From: Actinomycetota bacterium
Lineage (GTDB): Bacteria > Actinomycetota > Actinomycetes > Streptosporangiales > Streptosporangiaceae
DNA length: 5,185 nt
Assembly: GCA_003140115.1 (NCBI GenBank)
Contig: PLIQ01000623.1
Location: forward strand, 1 to 5,185
Reading direction: 5' to 3'
Both the position numbers and the translations under genes were made by a program. The notes beneath the pieces are model-generated. The model made no database searches, was not told the origin of the DNA, and saw nothing but the letters and a program-made list of their open reading frames with translations. Below, piece by piece: positions 1 through 5,185 of the stretch; the first letter of the stretch is position 1, and each line of letters starts with the position of its first letter.

Positions 1-1
1 C

Positions 2-481
2 GACGAGCTCGCCTACATCGCGCCCGACGCCGTTGTTATCGGACGGGTCAAGATCGGCCCCCAGGCCTCGGTCTGGCCGAGCGCGGTGCTCAGGGGCGAC
101 CACGGGACGATCACCATCGGCGCCCGGACCTCGGTCCAGGACGGCACGGTCGTGCACTGCACGGAGCGCTGGCCGACCGTGATCGGCGACGACTGCGTGG
201 TCGGGCACAACGCGCACCTCGAGGGGTGCGTGATCGAGTCGGGGTGCCTGATCGGCTCCGGCTCGGTGACCCTCAACCGGGCGCTGGTGGGGGCCGGGTC
301 GATCGTCGCCGCCGGGACCGTGGTGCCGGAGGGGTTCATCGTCCCGTCCGGGGCGCTGGTGGCCGGCGTACCAGCCGCGATCAAGCGACGCGACGTGGAC
401 CCGACCTGGACCGAGTTCGCGGTCAAAAGCTACATCGAGACCGCGCGCCACCACCGGAACGGGCTTCGTCGCCTCAGCTAG
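2..481 (+). CDS. Gamma-carbonic-anhydrase-like (left-handed beta-helix) protein, 5' end missing
   Basis: The frame is open from the window edge to the TAG at 479-481, giving 159 visible residues; the true start lies to the left. The protein shows hexapeptide-repeat character (I/V-G-x-x-x turns throughout) and the gamma-CA family core VWPSAVLRGD near residues 24-33, a VQDGTVVH stretch at 45-52, and GHNAHLEGC at 68-76. Family members (YrdA/PaaY/CaiE and archaeal Cam relatives) form trimers that bind zinc at subunit interfaces through three histidines. Two of these are seen here (H52 and H69). The third ligand position, normally His five residues after the second, is Glu74, with a His at 72 instead. 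The family role may therefore be hydration of CO2, or a non-catalytic or acyltransferase-like activity; the sequence does not decide. Family length is about 170-180 residues, so only about 10-20 residues are missing. A GTG at 86 is inside the conserved core and is not the start. Confidence 0.9.
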   Translation, partial: DELAYIAPDAVVIGRVKIGPQASVWPSAVLRGDHGTITIGARTSVQDGTVVHCTERWPTVIGDDCVVGHNAHLEGCVIESGCLIGSGSVTLNRALVGAGSIVAAGTVVPEGFIVPSGALVAGVPAAIKRRDVDPTWTEFAVKSYIETARHHRNGLRRLS

Positions 482-516
482 ATCCCCGGATCGGCCAGCG
501 CCTAGATCTCTAGATC
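478..516. repeat. Three CTAGATC repeats downstream of the gamma-CA gene
   Basis: CTAGATC occurs at 478-484 (overlapping the stop codon), 502-508 and 510-516; the last two are an almost tandem pair with an eight-base period. The stretch also holds two tiny inverted repeats, GATCC-CC-GGATC (481-492) and CTAGA-TC-TCTAG (502-513). These are five-base stems with two-base loops, too small to be convincing terminators. No function is assigned. Confidence 0.45.
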
Positions 517-547
517 GACACGCACCGCGGGAAACCCACCCCGGGCG

Positions 548-577
548 TTGGATCGTTATCGTTGAGAGCTGCATAAG
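548..577 (+). promoter_or_regulatory. Possible sigma-70-type promoter for the transporter gene
   Basis: TTGGAT (548-553) and CATAAG (572-577) are separated by 18 bases and partly match the -35 and -10 consensus (ATAA core in the -10). They lie in a relatively AT-richer stretch about 30 bases upstream of the GTG start at 608. A short inverted repeat GCTGC-ATAAGA-GCAGC (568-583) overlaps the -10 and could be an operator or simply chance. The match is weak. Confidence 0.25.
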
Positions 578-607
578 AGCAGCAACAGGGGTATCAGGTA
601 GGGTGCC

Positions 608-1714
608 GTGGACATTCAGCTCAGCCTTGACTATGGGCTCACCCTGCTCGCCGCGCTTCTCATCGGCACCGGTTTCGTGCTGCAGCAGAACGCCGCCCAG
701 GTTGAGCCTGATTCGCGTTTCCTCTCGCTGCGGCTGATCCTCGACCTGTTTCACAAGCCCCGCTGGCTGCTGGGCATCGGCTGCATGGTCGCCGGGCAGG
801 CGCTCGCGGCCTGGTCGATCGGGAACCTCCCGCTCGCCTTCGTCGAGCCGCTGCTCACCACCAACCTGGTCTTCGCGCTGCTGGTGGCGGTGCCGATCGC
901 CAAGGCGTCGCTCAGGTTCTGGGAGATCGCCGGCGCGGTGGTGCTCTGCTCCGGGGTGGCGCTGCTGTCGGTCTCACGGTCGGCCAAGCCGATCGGCCTG
1001 TCGTTCGGCTCGTTCTCGCACTGGCCGGCCGCCGCCGTGATCGCGGGCATCGCGTTCATCTGCGTCCAGGTCGGCCGACGAAGGCCCGGCCGGGCCCGGG
1101 CGATGCTGACCGGCGCCGCGGCCGGGCTCATCTTCGGCATCCAGGACGCGCTGACCAGGCAGACGCTGCAGGCGCTGCATCACTTCGGGTTCGCCGGCCT
1201 GCCGTTGCACTGGCCGCCCTACGCGCTCGTCGGCGCGGGCGCGCTCGGCATCTGGCTGATGCAGAGCGCGTTCAGCGCGGGCCCGCTGAACGTCTCGCTG
1301 CCGGCCATCTCGGCCGGCGAGCCGGTGGTCGGGATACTGCTCGGCGTGATTGTGTTCGGCGACCGGGTCCAGGACACCCCGGGGGAGCTGGCGATCTACA
1401 CCGGCGGGCTCGCCGCCCTGGTGGCCGGCGTGATCATGGTCGGCCGGGCCCCGGCCCTCTCCCAGCTCCGCGCGCTGGCCGAGGAGGGCATCGCGTCACT
1501 GCCGCCGCTGCCGCACGTGCCGACGCTCCCGCTCAGCCTGCCCGGCCTGCACGGCAGCAAGGCCGACGACGACGGGGCCAGCCGCCCGACGGCCTGGCCA
1601 CCGAGGACGCGACCCAGCGCGAGATCCCGCCGCCCACGCCCGCGGACTCCATCGCCCCCGGGCGTCGACGCTTCCGCAGGCCGTCCCGCCCCATCTCCGA
1701 CCTCCGAGGATTAG
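608..1714 (+). CDS. DMT-superfamily (EamA/NIPA-like) inner-membrane transporter, 3' end apparently frameshifted
   Basis: The 368-residue product starts at GTG 608, preceded by AGGTAGGG (596-603) as a plausible ribosome-binding site. It is strongly hydrophobic, with about nine predicted membrane segments (roughly residues 8-26, 53-70, 76-97, 105-122, 139-157, 166-185, 203-222, 230-250, 262-279). The two halves look alike, as in the 10-TM drug/metabolite transporter fold. Conserved-looking elements are GTGFVLQQNAA near 20-30, NLPLAFVEPLLTTNLVFA at 73-90, and its second-half counterpart GPLNVSLPAISAGEPVVG at 225-242. The family exports metabolites or, in the NIPA branch, moves Mg2+; no substrate can be assigned. 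After residue ~323 the tail turns into an Arg/Pro/Ser-rich string with poorer codon use, while the -1 frame continues naturally to a TAA at 1726-1728. The membrane part is unaffected, so the transporter may still work. It follows the gamma-CA gene on the same strand but has room for its own promoter. Confidence 0.85.
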   Translation: MDIQLSLDYGLTLLAALLIGTGFVLQQNAAQVEPDSRFLSLRLILDLFHKPRWLLGIGCMVAGQALAAWSIGNLPLAFVEPLLTTNLVFALLVAVPIAKASLRFWEIAGAVVLCSGVALLSVSRSAKPIGLSFGSFSHWPAAAVIAGIAFICVQVGRRRPGRARAMLTGAAAGLIFGIQDALTRQTLQALHHFGFAGLPLHWPPYALVGAGALGIWLMQSAFSAGPLNVSLPAISAGEPVVGILLGVIVFGDRVQDTPGELAIYTGGLAALVAGVIMVGRAPALSQLRALAEEGIASLPPLPHVPTLPLSLPGLHGSKADDDGASRPTAWPPRTRPSARSRRPRPRTPSPPGVDASAGRPAPSPTSED

Positions 1715-1728
1715 CCCGCCTCGAATAA
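1588..1728 (+). other. Likely original C-terminal reading frame of the transporter (-1 frame)
   Basis: Read from 1588 in the -1 frame, the sequence encodes DGLATEDATQREIPPP and continues to an Arg-rich segment ending GLARLE before TAA at 1726-1728. By hand count 40 of 46 codons end in G or C, against 32 of 44 for the annotated frame over 1580-1711. One extra base near the GGGG run at 1574-1577 would join the two frames as DDDGGQPPDGLATED. This points to a one-base deletion, real or a sequencing/assembly error, between about 1571 and 1588. The stretch has no start of its own and is not a separate gene. Confidence 0.65.
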
Positions 1729-1772
1729 GCCGCCCGATCCGCCGTGAAACCCGCTCCTCCCTGGGCCGCAGC

Positions 1773-1843
1773 CGTGATCACGAAGCATTTATGCGCCTAT
1801 ACGATAATTATCCTTCGCCAAGACAAAAGGCTTCGCGATCACG
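1773..1843. repeat. Imperfect inverted repeat around an AT-rich core in a convergent gap
   Basis: The left arm CGTGATCACGAAGC (1773-1786) pairs with the right arm GCTTCGCGATCACG (1830-1843) with one mismatch in 14. The mismatch becomes a G-U wobble only in minus-strand RNA. The 43-base interior (1787-1829) is AT-rich and contains the perfect palindrome GATAATTATC (1803-1812); the left arm itself contains the palindrome CGTGATCACG. The element lies between the 3' ends of two converging transcripts, so a terminator role, especially for the minus-strand operon, is plausible. There is no T-tract after the stem and the loop is long, so it is not a classical intrinsic terminator. A protein-binding site or a remnant of a small mobile element are alternatives. 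Confidence 0.5.
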
Positions 1844-1915
1844 CGGACGTTCTGGGCAGCCAGATCCATCTGCCGTCACACGAGCACCGGCCGTCTCAGC
1901 AAGAACACGCAGGGG

Positions 1916-2842
1916 CTAGCGCGGCAGCCGGGATTTGGGGCGGGCCGATGACGCCCAGCCGCGAGGGACGGCCTCCCTGCTCCCGTGCCCGATGAACCGC
2001 TCCAGGGCGGTGCCGACGCCGCCCTCGTCCGCGATCAGCTTCCTGATCGTGATAATCATCGTCGGCATGGCCCAGAAGTCGCCGCACACCCACAGGATCG
2101 CCGCGCCGATCTGCTGGTCGGCAAACGGCGGCAGCGTGACTCCCGGCACGTGATCGTAGACCGCGTAGACCGAGCCATTGACGAAGATGCTCAGCGCCAT
2201 CGCCAGGCCGATCATGATCGCGTTGGTCACCAGCAGCGCGGCCGCCTGCGACACCAGCGGCATCCGCTGGCGGAACGGCGGCGACGGGATGAACTGCAGC
2301 CAGAACAGCACCCCGGCCGCGAAGAAGCTGCCGTGCATCAGCCAGATGTGGATCGCCGGGTTGTTCTCGGCCAGGTCGAACGGCCGGGGCAGGTGCCAGA
2401 AGATCATCACCACGTTGAACAGCGCCACCGCTACCCAGGGCCGCAAGAAGAACCCGCCCACCGCGCGTAGCGGCCGCGACCAGCCGTCCGCCAGCACGCC
2501 CCGGGTCACGCTGCGCCCCGACCGGCCGGGCAGTGCATCGAGCAGCGGCTGCCACGGCGCGCCCGCCACGATCAGCGACGGCGCGGCGAACATCAGCAGC
2601 AGGTGCTGGATCATGTGCACGAAGAAGTAGTCGTCGGCCCAGTAGTCGATCGGCGACTCCACCGCGAGCAGCAGCACCACCAGCCCGCCGTAGAACCACA
2701 GTGACCGCAGCCGCCGCTCCCGGGTCCGCTCCGGCCGGGACCGCCGGGCCAGCCGCCACAGCCCGACCTCGTGCCACCCCGCGACCACCACGGCCAAGAT
2801 GAGGAACGGGTCGAAGGACCAGTGCTCGGTGATGTAATTCAT
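1916..2842 (-). CDS. CtaG/caa3-type cytochrome c oxidase assembly membrane protein
   Basis: The 308-residue product runs from ATG at 2842 to TAG at 1916-1918. It looks like the CtaG_caa3 family (named for Bacillus CtaG), needed for assembly, probably copper insertion, of haem-copper oxidases; it is not related to the Cox11-type CtaG of proteobacteria. About seven membrane segments are seen (roughly residues 10-28, 47-61, 72-93, 130-149, 166-183, 195-220, 245-266). Family-type motifs are ESPIDYWADDYFFVHMIQH at 62-80 with H76 and H80, AAPSLIVAGAPW at 86-97, FWH at 148-150 with H150, IHIWLMH at 164-170, and DQQIGAAILWVCGDF at 242-256. The histidines at the membrane are candidate metal ligands by inference. 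The C-terminal ~25 residues are basic and polar. In many actinobacteria such a domain is fused to a CopD domain; here it stands alone. It begins seven bases after the lipoprotein gene's stop, with a weak AGGG upstream, implying co-translation as the last gene of the operon. Confidence 0.9.
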   Translation of the reverse strand: MNYITEHWSFDPFLILAVVVAGWHEVGLWRLARRSRPERTRERRLRSLWFYGGLVVLLLAVESPIDYWADDYFFVHMIQHLLLMFAAPSLIVAGAPWQPLLDALPGRSGRSVTRGVLADGWSRPLRAVGGFFLRPWVAVALFNVVMIFWHLPRPFDLAENNPAIHIWLMHGSFFAAGVLFWLQFIPSPPFRQRMPLVSQAAALLVTNAIMIGLAMALSIFVNGSVYAVYDHVPGVTLPPFADQQIGAAILWVCGDFWAMPTMIITIRKLIADEGGVGTALERFIGHGSREAVPRGWASSARPKSRLPR

Positions 2843-2849
2843 GACTGCC

Positions 2850-4016
2850 CTAGCTCGAGGAGCCGTACTGAACCGGCACGTTGATCGCCTGGGCCTTCGC
2901 CCAGCCCGCGCCGCTGAGCCGCCAGACGGTGAGCTCGGAGCCCGCCACCGCCAGCGCGTCGTACCCCCCGGTCCCGGGCGCCAGCGTCGCGGTGCCCTTC
3001 GGCAAGGCCGCCAACCCCTGCCAGGATCCCCCGGGCCCGCCGATGGTCTCCGCGCGGTCCCCGCCGAGCAGCACCCACACGCTCCCGCCCGGCCCGAACC
3101 CCGACGCCCGCACGCCCCCCGCCGCCGCGACCGGCGCCGAGACCGTCCAGCGCCCCCCGTCCGACCAGGCGGCCAGCAGGTCGCTCCCGGCCAGCAGCAG
3201 CGCCGCGTTGCCGTCCGCGGTGCGCGTCAGCCCCAGCACCTGCACCTGATCCCCGCCGAACCCCCCAGCCAGCACCGGCCCCGCCGCCTGCCACGCACCG
3301 CCGGTATCAGCGAAAACCCCTGCCACCCCCCGTCGCTGACAGCTCCCCGCCGCCATCGGGACATTACTGATGCCGAACGAAACGGCGTTCACCGCCACCA
3401 GCCCGCACTCGCGTCCCGGGGCCGACGCCGCCAGGCCGGACAGCGTGGCCAGCGGCGACCACTGCCCGGCGGCCGCCGCGCCCGCCGTCGCCGCCGCCTG
3501 GATGCTGCCGTCGCTCAGCAGGGCCAGGGTCCGTCCCGACGGGGCGACCGCCATCGCGTCCGGGACGTCGGCCAGGTCGGCGTCGAGCAGGCCCGGGGTC
3601 CAGTTCTTGCCCGTGTCGCTGGTGGCCGCGAGCGGCGAGAAGACCAGCCCCTGGCTGGGCCGGAACCCGACCAGCAGCGACGCGCCGCCCGCGCCGCCCG
3701 TCGCGACCAGCCCGCCGTTGTCGGCCACGCCCTCCGGGGTGACCAGAGACCAGCGGCTCGCACCCGCGGGCCGGACGAACACCTGCCAGAAGTTGTTCTC
3801 CGACGCGGCCGAGCCGCCCATGACCGCGACCGCCCAGGTGCCCTGCGGGGTGACCAGCGAGGTGGACAGCGGCGCGGTCGCCGCGCGCAGGCTCGGGGTG
3901 GTGCTGACCGGAGCCGTCTGGGTCCCGCAGCCCGCGGTCAGGCCGGTCAGGCCGATCACGCCCGCGCCCAGCAGCACCAGGACCGCGCCCCGCCCGCTCG
4001 TGAGCCTTCCTATCAC
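2850..4016 (-). CDS. Secreted lipoprotein, predicted seven-bladed beta-propeller (BNR/Asp-box-like), function unknown
   Basis: The 388-residue product starts at GTG 4016 and overlaps the upstream gene's stop as GTGA (4013-4016), so it is probably translationally coupled. The N-terminus has a short basic segment, a hydrophobic stretch (about 10-28) and the lipobox LTAGC with Cys30 as the lipidation site, so the mature protein should be anchored on the outer face of the membrane. The rest is Gly/Ala/Ser-rich beta-type sequence. A sound Asp-box, TSDTGKNW, lies at 132-139, and related motifs end in Trp at 89, 186, 242 (DTGGAW), 290 (SDGGRW), 332 (GGSW) and 372 (GAGW). The spacing of 40-56 residues fits seven propeller blades. 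Two further cysteines, 204 and 226, could form a disulfide. I see no histidine at all and few methionines, so it has no obvious copper site. No catalytic sialidase residues are recognisable. Its place between SCO-like and CtaG-like genes suggests a scaffold or partner role in oxidase assembly; this is inference. Confidence 0.85.
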   Translation of the reverse strand: MIGRLTSGRGAVLVLLGAGVIGLTGLTAGCGTQTAPVSTTPSLRAATAPLSTSLVTPQGTWAVAVMGGSAASENNFWQVFVRPAGASRWSLVTPEGVADNGGLVATGGAGGASLLVGFRPSQGLVFSPLAATSDTGKNWTPGLLDADLADVPDAMAVAPSGRTLALLSDGSIQAAATAGAAAAGQWSPLATLSGLAASAPGRECGLVAVNAVSFGISNVPMAAGSCQRRGVAGVFADTGGAWQAAGPVLAGGFGGDQVQVLGLTRTADGNAALLLAGSDLLAAWSDGGRWTVSAPVAAAGGVRASGFGPGGSVWVLLGGDRAETIGGPGGSWQGLAALPKGTATLAPGTGGYDALAVAGSELTVWRLSGAGWAKAQAINVPVQYGSSS

Positions 4017-5185
4017 GGGTCGCTCAGCACCTGGTGGGTGTACTGCGTAAGCAGCACGGAGTACGAGGACTGGGTGCTGGCCGTCCCGGGTCCGGGGTCG
4101 GCGCCCACCACTTCGCGGATGTGCCCGGTCCGGTCGATGATCATGGCCACGTCGCTGTGGTCGACCATCGACCCCGCGGGCAGGTCAAGCACGGCGACCC
4201 CGTAGTGCTTCCAGACCTGGGTGAGCTCGCTCACCGACCCGGTCAGGAACAGCCAGTTGGGCACCGCGGCGAGCCCCTCCTCGCGGTCGAAGGCCTGGGT
4301 GAACTCGGCGGACCGGTAGATCGGGTTGGCCACGATGGCGACCAGCTCGACGTCCTTGTCCGCCGGGCCCAGCAGCACCCCCGCCTCCTTGAACTCCGCG
4401 CCGATGATCGGGCAGTCGCTGGTGCACACCGGGTCCAGGAAGGTCATCAGCACGACCTTGCCGCGCAGGCTGGCCAGCGAGACCGGGTGGCCGCTCTGGT
4501 CGGTGAGCTGGAATCCGTACGCCGGGATGTCCATCGCGCTGCTGTCGCCCTCGATGGCCAGGGCCAGGATCGGATCCGCGGTCCGGTTCGTCGCTGCCGC
4601 GGCCATCGGCGCGGCCCCGAGCAGGATGATTCCCAGCGCCGCCACCGCCCCGACCGACCGCAGGCTGGCCGTCGCGACCGCGGTCCGCACGGTCTTCGGC
4701 GCCGGCAGCCGCAGCCGTTCACGCCCTCCGCGCCCCTGCTCAGCTCCGGCCGCGCCTTCGGCGCCAGCCGACGCCGTCACGACCGCCGGCGCCTCTCGCG
4801 CCGCGGGCGTCAGGGCCAGGTAGCCCGCCGAGAACAGCAGCACAAAGGGGATCATGCTGTTCGGGTCGGTGCCGAGTCCGCCCAGGAACCCGAGATCCTG
4901 GACCAGCACCCAGACCGCCAAGCAGAACACCACACCGAACCACACCGCATACCGGACCAGCCGCGGCCGGCCGGTAACGAACCCGGCCAGGAACACCGCG
5001 CCCATCGCGGCCAGCGCCAGCACCACGACCAGGTTCACCGCGAAGCCGTTGCTCGCGGCGAACGAGCCGAAGTCCGCCAGCAGGGCGGACAGGAAGTGCG
5101 GCTGGGGGGTCGAGGCCATCGACTGGACCATGCCGGCCAGGGTGCCCGGCTGGCCGTGGATGACGCCCTTCCAGTAGCCGCGGCC
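4013..5185 (-). CDS. Multi-TM membrane protein with C-terminal SCO1/SenC-like copper-chaperone domain, N-terminus outside window
   Basis: The frame stays open and codon-typical (all 18 extra codons end in G or C) from the Met codon at 5131 to the right edge, with residues GYWKGVIHGQPGTLAG, so the real start lies beyond 5185. Numbering from that Met, membrane segments lie near 33-51, 61-78 and 93-108 (with GTDPNS before the third). An Ala/Gly/Arg-rich linker (110-145) and a fourth hydrophobic segment (158-180) follow. Residues ~200-372 form a thioredoxin-like SCO domain: YGFQLTDQSGHPVSLASLRGK at 205-225 (outer part of the fold), the copper motif CTSDC at 236-240 (codons at 4426-4424 and 4414-4412) followed by Pro, and DHSDVAMIID at 324-333 giving the third ligand H325. 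SCO proteins deliver copper to, or reduce, the CuA site of cytochrome oxidase on the outer face of the membrane. Usual SCO proteins are ~200 residues with a single anchor, so the large membrane module is unusual. It leads the visible part of the operon; upstream genes and the promoter are not in view. Confidence 0.87.
   Translation of the reverse strand, partial: GRGYWKGVIHGQPGTLAGMVQSMASTPQPHFLSALLADFGSFAASNGFAVNLVVVLALAAMGAVFLAGFVTGRPRLVRYAVWFGVVFCLAVWVLVQDLGFLGGLGTDPNSMIPFVLLFSAGYLALTPAAREAPAVVTASAGAEGAAGAEQGRGGRERLRLPAPKTVRTAVATASLRSVGAVAALGIILLGAAPMAAAATNRTADPILALAIEGDSSAMDIPAYGFQLTDQSGHPVSLASLRGKVVLMTFLDPVCTSDCPIIGAEFKEAGVLLGPADKDVELVAIVANPIYRSAEFTQAFDREEGLAAVPNWLFLTGSVSELTQVWKHYGVAVLDLPAGSMVDHSDVAMIIDRTGHIREVVGADPGPGTASTQSSYSVLLTQYTHQVLSDP

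Noticed and set aside
13..426. Minus-strand open frame opposite the gamma-CA gene
   Set aside because: The plus strand encodes a clear beta-helix protein; the antisense product is Thr/Pro/Ser-rich without features.
1571..1590. Programmed -1 ribosomal frameshift in the transporter
   Set aside because: No X-XXY-YYZ slippery heptamer in the right phase and no clear downstream structure were seen; a simple indel explains the data better.
1761..1861. Miniature transposable element with target duplication around the inverted repeat
   Set aside because: The flanking CTGGGC copies are not directly adjacent to the arms and no exact target duplication is visible. I therefore list it only as an inverted repeat.
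1744..1995. Small plus-strand frame in the convergent gap
   Set aside because: It starts in the gap, crosses the inverted repeat and runs into the antisense of the CtaG gene. It has no ribosome-binding site and an unremarkable product.
1896..2777. Minus-strand open frame overlapping the CtaG gene in another frame
   Set aside because: Its product is Ala/Arg/Gly-rich and lacks family motifs, whereas the overlapping 1916-2842 frame has membrane segments and CtaG motifs.
3370..4050. Plus-strand open frame with a Pro/Ala-rich product
   Set aside because: It is antisense to the lipoprotein with no supporting motif or ribosome-binding site. The same reasoning removes those at 1985-2470, 2178-2630 and 4326-4823.
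2841..4205. Very long open frame (454 codons) on the plus strand
   Set aside because: It is antisense to the lipoprotein gene and the end of the SCO gene. Its product is Arg/Pro/Gln-rich with no recognisable domain, as expected for a GC-rich shadow frame.
5129..5131. ATG as the start of the SCO fusion gene
   Set aside because: The frame is open upstream to the window edge with fully codon-typical sequence, so this Met is most likely internal.

Overview
The window comes from a high-GC bacterium, very probably an actinomycete (Actinomycetota). Third codon positions are almost all G or C, GTG starts are common, and a lipoprotein, a SCO-type protein and a CtaG-type protein of actinobacterial style sit together. 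The exact genus cannot be read from the sequence. Five protein-coding genes account for nearly all of the DNA. I see no rRNA, tRNA, CRISPR array, transposase or complete mobile element.

Left part, plus strand: the 3' portion of a gamma-carbonic-anhydrase-like left-handed beta-helix protein (2-481, cut by the left edge). After a 126-base gap with short CTAGATC repeats comes a membrane transporter of the drug/metabolite transporter or NIPA-like type (608-1714). The transporter's 3' end appears frameshifted: the last ~45 codons look unnatural in the called frame, while the -1 frame continues with normal actinobacterial codon use to a stop at 1728.

Middle: a convergent intergenic gap (about 1729-1915) holds a 14-base imperfect inverted repeat around an AT-rich core that stands out from the GC-rich surroundings.

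Right part, minus strand, read right to left: three tightly packed genes that look like one operon. First is a multi-membrane-segment protein ending in a SCO1/SenC-like copper-chaperone/thioredoxin-fold domain (4013-5185, cut by the right edge). Next, overlapping it by GTGA, is a secreted lipoprotein with seven regularly spaced glycine/tryptophan motifs suggesting a beta-propeller (2850-4016). Seven bases further is a CtaG/caa3-type cytochrome c oxidase assembly membrane protein (1916-2842). SCO and CtaG families are both linked to copper delivery to haem-copper oxidases, so the operon is best read as an envelope-located respiratory copper-assembly module. The propeller lipoprotein would be an uncharacterised partner; this is the most interesting functional hypothesis here.
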